Shown here one piece after another: positions 47,513-57,678 of a stretch of DNA of 64,000 nucleotides. The DNA comes from Heliocybe sulcata (lineage: Eukaryota > Basidiomycota > Agaricomycetes > Gloeophyllales > Gloeophyllaceae). The translations under genes were made by a program, and so were the position numbers. The notes below the pieces were generated by a model. The model searched no databases and had not been told where the DNA came from. It saw only the letters and a list, made by a program, of their open reading frames with translations. The stretch covers positions 38,498 through 102,497 of the forward strand of contig ML213540.1 of NCBI GenBank assembly GCA_004369045.1, given 5' to 3'. Each line of letters begins with the position of its first letter. The first letter of the stretch is position 1.

Positions 47513-49302
47513 CACTAGTGGGCCCTAACTCATATATATATTTTACCACAAGTATGGTAAACTCATATGCACCACTTTAGTACTCCATATATGTTTATGG
47601 TTGTAGTCACATTATACTGGATATAATTTGACCACATGATGGTATGCTTATACATGATTGAGCCAGGATTATACAGGATGTATATATTGACTGTATATGG
47701 TTAAGGGGACATTATACTGTGTGTGTATAGGATTGCTCTGGATTTATACCAGAATTGTAGGGTATGTCAGGCTATTTATACTGTGTTTATGAGATGTGGC
47801 AGGGGGTTTGTACTGAATTTGTATGCTCTGTTTGTCAGTTTATATGGGATTGTATACTGCACTGCTATATTTGTATATGGGGTATATGATATTGAGGTGC
47901 CTTTGTATAAACTTGCAGGGCAGTTATACTGGATACATGCCATCTGGTGGTGCATTTATATAGTGTTATACCGAATCTGGCTCATATTATATGCATATAT
48001 ATAAGCTATATACTTTTGCAGGTTGCTTTGTATTGGATTTATATAAAATGTATGGGCACTTTGTATAACTATAGGGGAGATCTGGTCATATTATATGAGA
48101 TTTATATCCAAATTGGGGGGGCCCTGCTGGGTGGAATCTCCCATAAATCAGGGATCCTTATGACCCCATATGGGACCACAGTTTGACCCAATAACATGGG
48201 CAATATCTCNNNNNNNNNNNNNNNNNNNNNNNNNNNNNNNNNNNNNNNNNNNNNNNNNNNNNNNNNNNNNNNNNNNNNNNNNNNNNNNNNNNNNNNNNNN
48301 NNNNNNNNNNNNNNNNNNNNNNNNNNNNNNNNNNNNNNNNNNNNNNNNNNNNNNNNNNNNNNNNNNNNNNNNNNNNNNNNNNNNNNNNNNNNNNNNNNNN
48401 NNNNNNNNNNNNNNNNNNNNNNNNNNNNNNNNNNNNNNNNNNNNNNNNNNNNNNNNNNNNNNNNNNNNNNNNNNNNNNNNNNNNNNNNNNNNNNNNNNNN
48501 NNNNNNNNNNNNNNNNNNNNNNNNNNNNNNNNNNNNNNNNNNNNNNNNNNNNNNNNNNNNNNNNNNNNNNNNNNNNNNNNNNNNNNNNNNNNNNNNNNNN
48601 NNNNNNNNNNNNNNNNNNNNNNNNNNNNNNNNNNNNNNNNNNNNNNNNNNNNNNNNNNNNNNNNNNNNNNNNNNNNNNNNNNNNNNNNNNNNNNNNNNNN
48701 NNNNNNNNNNNNNNNNNNNNNNNNNNNNNNNNNNNNNNNNNNNNNNNNNNNNNNNNNNNNNNNNNNNNNNNNNNNNNNNNNNNNNNNNNNNNNNNNNNNN
48801 NNNNNNNNNNNNNNNNNNNNNNNNNNNNNNNNNNNNNNNNNNNNNNNNNNNNNNNNNNNNNNNNNNNNNNNNNNNNNNNNNNNNNNNNNNNNNNNNNNNN
48901 NNNNNNNNNNNNNNNNNNNNNNNNNNNNNNNNNNNNNNNNNNNNNNNNNNNNNNNNNNNNNNNNNNNNNNNNNNNNNNNNNNNNNNNNNNNNNNNNNNNN
49001 NNNNNNNNNNNNNNNNNNNNNNNNNNNNNNNNNNNNNNNNNNNNNNNNNNNNNNNNNNNNNNNNNNNNNNNNNNNNNNNNNNNNNNNNNNNNNNNNNNNN
49101 NNNNNNNNNNNNNNNNNNNNNNNNNNNNNNNNNNNNNNNNNNNNNNNNNNNNNNNNNNNNNNNNNNNNNNNNNNNNNNNNNNNNNNNNNNNNNNNNNNNN
49201 NNNNNNNTGACTACAACCATAAACATATATGGAGTACTAAAGTGGTGCATATGAGTCTACCACAGTTGTGGTAAAATGTGTATATTTTTAGGGCCCACGA
49301 CT
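47513..49302. mobile_element. Fold-back element, copy 5 (centre hidden by gap)
   Basis: The left tip CACTAGTGGGCCCTAACTCA and the right tip GGGCCCACGACT are the two tip types of this family in reverse order relative to 14903-16741. The span of 1790 bp is close to the 1839 bp of the complete copy, so the N run appears sized correctly. The right tip lies 2 bp before the ATG of the MULE gene. Confidence 0.85.
48210..49207. other. Assembly gap (998 N)
   Basis: Run of N inside the inverted-repeat element. Long hairpins are a common cause of assembly failure. Confidence 1.
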
Positions 49303-49304
49303 CA

Positions 49305-52154
49305 ATGCCTGGCAATAACCAATCCAAGAAAGTCCGTCCTTCCCGGAAGCAACCCTGGATTATTGTGACCCCTGAGGAAGCCCGAGGAGATAAAGTACCC
49401 CTCCGAGCGCTTCGACAGGCAGCGGGGATCTACACCGACCAATTAGTGCTCACCCTGAAGCAAAAGATGGAGATAGAAGACTTGTATACCTCCAATAAGG
49501 TTGAAGATCACCAATTCAGCCACGATACAGATGAACAGGTGCAGGCGGCGACGGAATTGGCTTGCCTCAGACTGGATTTTGATACAAGGGTGTCGATGGG
49601 GTATCGGTGGACGAATAGATGGGTTAATACCAGTGGGAGTGGTGTGCAGGAGACTAAAAGGATTCTATATCAATGGTATGCCATCATATCGAAGTAAAAA
49701 CAGAACATTTGATGAGTTCACGTACCAGTCACTGCGCATACGATCATGCTGTCAAGGGCAAAAAAGTACGGCATGTACCATTCGACTTCACGGGATGCTT
49801 AGTGCATGTCGAAGTCACATACCATCTACACGCCAAGCATATTCTCCGGATACAAGGCCGCCTTGACCACAATGCAGCATGTCAAGCAGCCGAAATAGCT
49901 CGTATGCCTGTAATGCTGCTCCACCCCTCTGCAAGATGGAGCAACACTTACCGATATTCAAAGCAAGAATCGCAAGATGGTAGTTGCTCACACTTACCCT
50001 GGACAACTGAAGAGTCTGGAACACTCGCCGTACCGTTGGATACTCAAGCAGGCAGATACCCGCTCTCTTTATCGGCAATTCAACCAGATACAGGGTGTGG
50101 AGGTCCGTCAGCAAGCTCATATCAATATAGACGAATGGCTGGACCAGGACTCACCGCGATACAATAAGATACTCGCTGATGCTGTGTTCCATTACTCGCC
50201 AAGGGCTGCGAAAGGGGAACGCTTCGAGATCTGTGTCGCAATGGATAAAATGCGAGAGGCGGCTTGGCAGTACGCACACCACTTGCAAATCATTCTTGAT
50301 GGAACCTTCGGGATCTGCAACAAGAAGTTACTGTTATTCATTTTCATGGGCATCAATGGGAAGAGGAAGGGCATACCTCTGGCATTTCTATTGTTCTCTG
50401 CACCCTCTGGAAACAAGCAGACATCAGCCGGCTACAACACCGACATAATCGCGTCCTTGCTGGACAAGTGGAGACGGGTGCTGGGAGCAAGGGACGGCGC
50501 GGGTTTTGAGCCGCTCGTTGCCATCACCGACACTGACTTAATGGAGCGCAGAGCTTTGATTCAAATCTTCCCGAGGATTTGGCTGCTGATCTGCAAGTTC
50601 CATCTTCGTCAGTCCTGGAGAAACCACCGAAATTGGCTCATAAAGGGTAACTCGCCTGTTCACATGACGGTGAAGAACCGTCTCCGACGCGTTGAAGAAG
50701 CCTTAGTGACCACACTTGATATCAATGATGCCCGAGCCATTATCGAGCAAGAGCAGCAGTTCTTGACTGCAATGCTTGAAGGCATGCATGCCGGCATTGC
50801 AAAAAATGCACTTGAGCATCTGATCAGCTACCTACTTGGGTACTGGGTCCGTGACAGCCTATGGTGCAATTGGTCCGATTACAGGTGACAGGTGGCCGCT
50901 TGGCTCATGAAGTGCCCGTTCGAGGGTGTCCTACCAACAACAAATCACCTCGAATCGTTCAATGGCGTCTTCAAGCGGAAACACCTGCGTCGCTGGCAGC
51001 GTAATGGCAAGCGGCTTCGCGAAGACCAGTTCTTGAAGATAAGTGTTATCCATGTTCTACCTGCGATATTCATGCAACGTACCATGGAGGACAACAAAGA
51101 GGCTCGTCGCATTGCACAGATCTGTCTCCTGCCCGGAGGGTGTGCATTACTTGCACGCCAAGCAGAGAACATGGATCTGTCAGTGCTTCCTACGGTCGCT
51201 TACCTCCTCCCAGACGAAACCAGGCACCATGCAGCTTTGGATATTGTCGGGAATGCTCAGATCAGTACCCCAAGCCTAAGCAACTGCGGTCTGGTCTTCG
51301 AATGTTATTCGACGCTTGCTACGGACTTCGATCCTTCGCCACGCAAATACGCCGTGTTTCTAGGCTTCAATGGCACTGCAACTTGTGACTGCCATGATTT
51401 TACTCACCGCGGCAGGGCCTGCAAGCACATCCGTGCTGCATTGATTCAATCAGATCGACTCCGGGTGTTGAAGTTCCGATCCCTGCCCCTGATCCCTATT
51501 CCAACTAGTCCTGAGCACGCTCGGGCGCTGCAGGCCAGTCTATCTGTATCCACGGAGCCAGCAAGTGTCCAAAGTCCTAGTGCGGTGCAGGATGCATCTC
51601 TTGAGGTAGAGAAGATACTACAGGAGCTGGAGGAGAGCATGGACCGGGAGAACGGGGCTGAAGAAGACAGTGATGATGTTGAGGATGAGGACATCGATGA
51701 CAATGAGAGCGTCGCGACCGACGCGCCCGAAGATGATGAAGCCAAAGGCGGGCAGCCTTCGGGATTCTCTTACTCTTTCACAGATATGCCGACGGGAGGA
51801 AGCGTGAAGGCCGGAATTGACCAGCAAGCTGTCTCACGGGTGTTCCATGAATTATCTCAAGTTGCGTCGAAGTTTGGCAACATGGCGTTCTACTTGAGGG
51901 ATGTGAGCTCGGCAACAGCAGACGATGTCAATAACATGATCACGTTCAAGTTGCAGATCAACCTTCTTTCTGATGCTCTCGATCAAATGATCTTATCTTG
52001 CCGGGACCCTGTACCTTCTGAGGATAATCTCAGTACGCCTACTGATCGCTCACGACCATCCACCCCACCCCCGAATAAACGTCCTCGGCTTGAGATCATG
52101 GGCCCGTCCCCCGAGAAAGCACAGCAGAGGAAGCCTTCATGGGCACCCCACTAG
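49305..52154 (+). pseudogene. Mutator-like (MULE) transposase with SWIM finger, inactivated
   Basis: Coding text runs from ATG 49305 to the stop at 52154. A +1 shift lies at ~49672 (YQ/CHHIEV junction), a small deletion shift at ~49930 (restored at LTDIQSKNRKMVV), and an in-frame TGA at 50886. Domains: an N-terminal basic segment and a zinc/DNA-binding-type region; the MULE transposase core (ILDGTFGICNKKLLLFIFM, LVAITDTD, WLLICKFHLRQSW); TTNHLESFNGVFKRKHLRRW after the TGA; a SWIM zinc finger CDCHDFTHRGRACKH (~51390-51430); and an acidic region and proline-rich tail. The ATG lies just outside the fold-back tip. No TIR of its own was found downstream to ~52345. Three lesions in ~950 codons suggest fairly recent inactivation. 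Confidence 0.9.
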
Positions 52155-52345
52155 CATAGATCTGCTGATTCACCATGTACTTGATTGAATATCATACACT
52201 GACACCTAGCACGTAACGAGTCATACAATATTTTATCATACTACTCTATGAGGTTCACTAGAGTCGGACTTAGCGAAATGCATGGTCGATAATGACATGT
52301 CCGGCACATCTCCGACATATCACGTGAAAAACACGTGGTTCCCAA
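52155..52345. other. Short spacer between MULE and Gypsy remnants
   Basis: No MULE terminal inverted repeat seen. A small palindrome, CACGTGAAAAACACGTG, lies at ~52321. Confidence 0.5.
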
Positions 52346-54745
52346 TTAGGCAGTTAAGTGGTACGGCCTTGCCTCCCTGCAGTTGGTACAGAAAGCCGCC
52401 TTCCACTCATTGCCGTCCTTGATCCAGACGTTGTTGAAGCCCCAGCGAACATCAAGCTTGGTGAAGTACTTCACACCTCGCAAGTGATTGATGAGGTCAC
52501 CAATGAGAGGGAGAGGGTACCAGTTCTTCACCGTCATGGCATTCAGCTTGAGGTAGTCCTGGACGAAGTGAAGGCCACCATCCTTCTTCTTAACGAAGAA
52601 GACGGGGGAGGTGATGGGATACTTGGAGGGCTGGATATGCCCCGTCACAAGGTTCTCTTCCAGGAATTCGTCGAGCGCGACTTGTTCGACTGGAGAGAGC
52701 AGGTAGACCTTGGACTTGAACAGCTCTGCATCCGGGGTGACCTCGATTGTGTGGTCCCAGTGCTTGCAGCCTGGCAGGGTGTTGAAGGACTCCTTCTCGA
52801 AGACATCCTGGAACTCGAAGAACTGCTCGCGGAGGCCGTCTGAGGGATCGCGGACGGTATTCTTTGCATGGGCTTCCGCGAGGCGCTGTGAGACAGTCGA
52901 GTTGCCTGGATGAACTCCTCGTCGGGTGCGATGGTGGTGACAAAGATGCGATCACCTTCCTCCAAGACTTCCTCATCTATGCCATGCTCAGTGGGTAGAG
53001 GGTCAAACTTGGGTTCTTCGTCCTCCTCATCCTCGACGTGGGCATTAGGGGCAGGTCCCGACTGCAGAGCCAGCTTGTGCTTCTGATCAAGGCGATGAGC
53101 AGCAAGGCGTAACTTCCTCTCCTGCTGTACCTCCAGTCTGCATGCCTGGCAATGAGCAGGGCAGCGCATCATGGCAACCTTGCCAGTTGGCCAGTCCACA
53201 TCTGGGTTGTGCTCACGGAGCCAGCCATGCCCAAGAATGATGTTGTGCTTCCCAAGCCTGGTCACTGCAAGGTTGATACATTCTGTATGGTTGCGGTAGC
53301 AGAGGACCATGTCGAAGATCTCCTCAATCAAGCCAGCCTCGTTTGGGGTACTGTCCACATTGAATACAGGTATCGGCTGGAGTAGCTTGCAGGTGGGCAG
53401 ACCCTGTCCGTGAACATAGGCCAGACTGATGTACCCAGCACTAGTTGCACCACTGTCAATCAGAGCATCGGTCGAAACAACCTTCGCCATCTGCGTAGAC
53501 TCTAGCTCCACCTCAATTCTGGTAGAATGTGGTCCAGGGATGGCAGAGACAGTGTACTTGCGCGCAGAAGCTTACGCTCCCAATGTGGTAGCAGGTGGTA
53601 TGGGACAAGCTTCTGCTGAACAACTGGGGGTGGAGGCGCAAGCGTGGAAGTGACTGCCTCAGAAGCAATTTCTGCCAAAGGGGACTCTAGGGAGTTGGAG
53701 ACCTCTTTGACAGGGAGTGAGGTGAAGCAGTTGGTGGATTCAAGGGCTGGCTGAGGGGTTACAATGACTGCAGGTGCTGGTGGTGGTTCCATGATCGGGG
53801 CAGGCTCAGGAGGGGTCTGATCCACAACCATTAAGCTGAAAACTTCACTCTCGCGAATGCTTCGAGTGTGGCGCTTTGCTGCAGAGATCCACCCTTCAAG
53901 GTCCGAGTCAGAAGGGCAGCCCAACAAGGTGGCTAGCGGGGTCTCAATACCCGGGTGAAGACTGCGGCGGAAGTTCAGGACATTCAGGGATGCACATCCT
54001 GGATCCAAAGAGCGTAACTGGGCAAGGCGGAGCAACCGACGGAATGAGTCGATATACTCCTCGATTGAAGACGAACCCTGGTAGTAATCAATACCTACCA
54101 AGGTTAAGCATCTGCACATTCATAGGGGGAAATGAACTCGCATGTGAACTCATCCTCGAAACCAGCCCAGTCCTCAAAGTAGGGGCTGCCAGTCTCACGC
54201 TCGACCTTGTAGAGGTTCGTCACAAAGTCTGCAGCTCGCCCAGACTTGAAGAAGCCGAGCGCACATCAGATCTTCGTCTGGTCATTGGGGAAATGACTGG
54301 GGTTGGATCAGACGAGATTCCAGATGTGCCAAGCATGCTCCCGCTTCCCATCAAAGTTAGGGGGATTGGGGAAGCATAGAGGTGTGAATGGGGAAGTGTT
54401 TCCAGGCCCAGGAGTAGGGGACTGGAAGCGCGACGGCACTCCACCATAAAATGATGGGGTAACTGAGGGGGTAGGTGTAGGGGGTGTGAAGGGTGTGTGG
54501 GAAAGGTCACCAGGGTGCGGGGAGACTGGTTCACTAACAAAAGAGTAGGGGGTATTCGCACCAGAAGCCAGACCAGAGACCAACGACAACAACTGATCCA
54601 ACTTCTCTCTCACACCAACTTCGTCAACAGCAGCGGCAGAGCTGCAAGCCTCTAACTGTTCCAGCCTAGCTAGGATACTGGAGGTGGTCACAGTGTCCAT
54701 AGTTGGCCCAGGGAACGGGTAGAGAGGCTGTATGCTTCTGCACAA
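52346..54745 (-). pseudogene. Gypsy element: gag, protease and first part of RT (minus), 3' truncated
   Basis: Gag starts near 54704 (MDTVTTSSILARLEQL), carries Pro/Thr-rich spacer text and, after frameshifts, a capsid-like domain (YYQGSSSIEEYIDSFRRL, LRSLDPGCASLNVLNFRRSL) at ~54080-53900. Protease has ALIDSGATS (~53460) and LGHGWLREHNPDVDW. A 1-nt shift at ~52905 leads into RT: SPVEQ..LDEFLEENLVTG, SPVFFVKKKDGG, LNAMTVKNWYPLPLI and KLDVRWGFNNV, stopping at 52346 before the YxDD motif. RNase H and integrase are missing. The 5' LTR is at 54886-55096. Confidence 0.88.
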
Positions 54746-54885
54746 AGGAGGGGGCTATATGATCCCACTGGAATGGCCACTGGGTCTTGACTAACTGTAG
54801 CAAAGGAACACTAACAGCCAGATGCCAGTAGCAGCCTCTAAGTGTGGAATAAAGCCCAGTCCTTCAAAGAGAAACCTGTTCCTGC
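54746..54885 (-). other. Gypsy leader / primer-site region
   Basis: Between LTR end (54886) and gag. The first bases inside the LTR on the minus strand are GCAGGAACAGGTTTC, the expected place for the tRNA primer site; I cannot name the tRNA. Confidence 0.5.
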
Positions 54886-55096
54886 TGTAAGGGCTACCTT
54901 AACAACCAGTGAGCTGGCAAGGCTGCACGTTGTTGAAGGGAGTTCCAAAGCAGATATATACACTCATAAGCACTAGATACATCCACTAATGATATCTAAG
55001 GGCTCACCTGCATGTTGTTGAAGGGAGTTCCAAAGAGGAACAGGTTAAAGAGCCCTTCAACAAGTGCAAAACACAAAGTGGCCGCACTGCATGACA
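54886..55096 (-). repeat. Gypsy 5' LTR, 211 bp
   Basis: Minus-strand TGTCATGCAGTGCGGCC ... CCTTACA. Same element family as the solo LTR at 47272-47482, with few differences (for example GTTAAAGAGC versus GTTAAAGAAC). Confidence 0.85.
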
Positions 55097-56095
55097 CAAA
55101 GAGTGAATTTTAAATATTAGCTTGTCATGTAGCTCTGGCTGTATTCCAGATCTAACAAAAGATATCCATATACAGCAGAAGTTTGTTAAAAATTTTAAAT
55201 TGTTCGCTTACAAAGAATGATGGCCAACATTTCTTTCAGCACCAGTCAGACAAATGTAAAATTAAAACCAGCGACCAACATTTGTCATGATCATATACTT
55301 GATATATGGGTTCTCATTTGGGTCTGTTGCAGTATCCTGAAGTAAATTTGAAATTCTGAACATCAAGCATATTTTGTAAGATATACCAGATATGGGTGAT
55401 AATCCCTTTGCAATGCAATGTTGGAAATTGTAATCAATTAAAAACCTCGGTGCAAATAAGGATTATACTTATAGCTGCACATCAGACAATATTCATAATC
55501 CACTCCAACATATTCTAACACAATGTAGCTCCATATGTATTTCATATATGTGAATTCCTATACAAAATATAACATATATCAAAGATAGTCTGCTATTTCT
55601 GGTGAATATTATATATCAAAGCTCACACCTCAATTTAGGTCGTCGTTTACAGTGACCACGTATATTTGGTGGCGAGTAAGGGCGCCCAAAGTTCGCATGT
55701 ATTACTAAGCGCATATTTTTAGTCGCGCCTTGATATCATCAGGCGCCTCCATGCTTCCGTCCAATTTCGGGTACCCCGCCAATCTTATTTCCCTATCCAG
55801 AGTGCTACGCCACTCTGGCATTCAAACTTCAAATCAGGCAATCTGCAAGCACATCGCCCTCATCGCCATCCCCTCCGTCTTCAACGATGGATTCTACCGC
55901 CGATCCTCTCTTGCCCTCGAGGCTGTCCTTGTGCCATGGAGCTCGACGGCCACCTGATGCCTCGATGAAAACCTTTTCACTGCGGGCCTCTGGTCTCAAG
56001 ACGTGCTGGATGGTCCTTGTCAGGGTAATGGGCGTGTATAAATGCTGAGCTGGGTTTCGGTCTGCAACCAGCATCTTCCCTCAACGTCTTACCAC
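55097..56095. other. Strongly AT-rich spacer grading into GC-richer promoter region
   Basis: 55100-55640 is very AT-rich and free of coding signal. From ~55640 the base composition returns to normal. A TATA-like GTATAAATG at 56035-56043 lies ~55 bp before the ATG at 56096. Confidence 0.45.
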
Positions 56096-57678
56096 ATGCC
56101 TCAGCAAATTTTGCGCTCTCGCTCTCTCCCTGGTGGCCCTGCATTATCAGCCCTGTCTACCCCCTCCCCCAGCACTCTTCGTCACCCCGAGGGCATGTCC
56201 AAGTGGGAGAAGACCTTGCTTAAGCACGACCTAGTCAAGGTTAAGAACCTTGCGACCTGCGACTTTTCGGGCGCTGTCTGTAAAATCAAGACCTTCACCT
56301 AGTACGTGTATGGCTTGTCCTTCATTAACATTGTCCTCATGTATTTCTCTCGCTTTGCTAGCCCAGTTAATGCAGCCGGTGCACCCATCCCCCCGAACAT
56401 GCTTGCATGTCATATGCGCCAGACAACATGCCCATTCCCAGTATGTATGTGTGGTGCAGAGTGCAAGCTCTTGCGTGTTGCCAGTGGGGAGTTCCGGGAC
56501 AAACACGCCTTCTGCTGCATCATTCGTGGATGCTCCTTCTGGTGTATGTGGTTTATTCATCCTTCTTGACTCCCAGCTGCTTATTATTCTCACTCCAGTG
56601 GTCGTTGATGATGTTTTATCTAACGAGTCCGGGGAACTTAGCTTCGAAGAGTACCAGCCAAGTAAGTCTGCCTCAGTCGTGCTGAAGTCTTCATACACTG
56701 AGGTTCATCTCTCATTCAGTCGGAGCAATGACACGGAAGCGTCACGCTCATTCTTCTGCCCAGGAGGCTGAAGATGCATCGTCCAGCCTTGCGGAGCAGG
56801 CTGCTATTGGCGTGGCATTCAAGGACGGTGAGGAGGGTCATGAAGGTGCGTTGACAGTGTATAGGTCTTGATAGCTGTATTGACCCTTAACATTGGCAGG
56901 CATGCAACATGCAGCGCTGAAGTGCGAGACCCCGCCTCCCTCCAACAACGTACCTGTCCCAGCGTTTTTGTGGAGCTCAAGCCCTGACGGTGGCCCTGCT
57001 CTGCCCAAGAGAAAGAAGAAGATCAATGTCTGGCACCCCTTGCATGTCCCAAAGCTGGACCTCTCAATGCCTTCCACTCCGGTTGACGGTATGTCCTTCA
57101 GCTGCAGGAAAGAGCTCGTATGACTCATTCCCATACAGGCTCATCGCTGAGTAGCAACAGTACTAGCGATGCGACCTTCTCTACTCCCTCCTCGACCGGT
57201 ATGTCTTCTTTTACATCCTTTCTTATTGAAGCATTAGTCATGCCTGTCATTCAGGCTCCTTGTCCACCATCTCCTCAGAGGGCAGGGGTCCGATTTATGG
57301 AGCAAGTGCGTAACCTGGTTTGTTTCACTTTCTATGCCGCTTAAGTACCTTCTCTATCTAGGGTATCTCTGGTCCGGCTACAGCCTTCAATTTCCGACCA
57401 CTCCTCTATCACACTCACGTGCATACAACTTGTGGAGCCCTCCTACAGCTGCCCCGCCTGTTGCCCCGGCTGCCTGCACCATCAAAGAACTCGCCTCTCA
57501 GCATGGCGTTGCTACCTCCAAGTTCTGGAATTCATGGGCTCAGTGTCCATCCTGTGGGCGTGTTGTACATGCTGATCTACTGATTTCCGCTGCTGCAGGT
57601 CATGGCGGCAACAGAGCTCTTCCTTCTGGCACTTCTACGCATATGTGCTTTATTGACTTGACTTCAGACAGTGAGTAA
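56096..57678 (+). CDS. Nine-exon gene of unknown function
   Basis: Proposed exons: 56096-56301, 56362-56444, 56485-56541, 56599-56661, 56720-56845, 56900-57088, 57139-57198, 57255-57305 and 57362-57678. All have GT..AG borders and consistent phases, joining to 1152 nt (383 residues plus stop). That many phase-compatible short introns (40-66 nt) is strong evidence of a real gene or a recent copy of one. The protein starts MPQQILRSRSLPGG and has a charged block MSKWEKTLLKHDLVKVK. It is Ser/Pro-rich and disordered in the middle, with PALPKRKKKINVW. I see no known domain or membrane segment. The last exon may instead be spliced at 57671 (GTGAGT) and the gene may run on towards the TET/JBP block. 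The second exon has two possible donors (56441, 56445); the second keeps frame. Confidence 0.55.

Noticed and set aside
48102-49254. Frames of 346-382 codons across 48102-49254
   Set aside because: Artefacts of the 998-N gap inside a fold-back element.
49305-52154. Fold-back arms at 47513-49302 as the terminal repeats of the MULE
   Set aside because: The tip faces the wrong way (the gene is outside the element), and no matching repeat is found 3' of the gene up to 52345.
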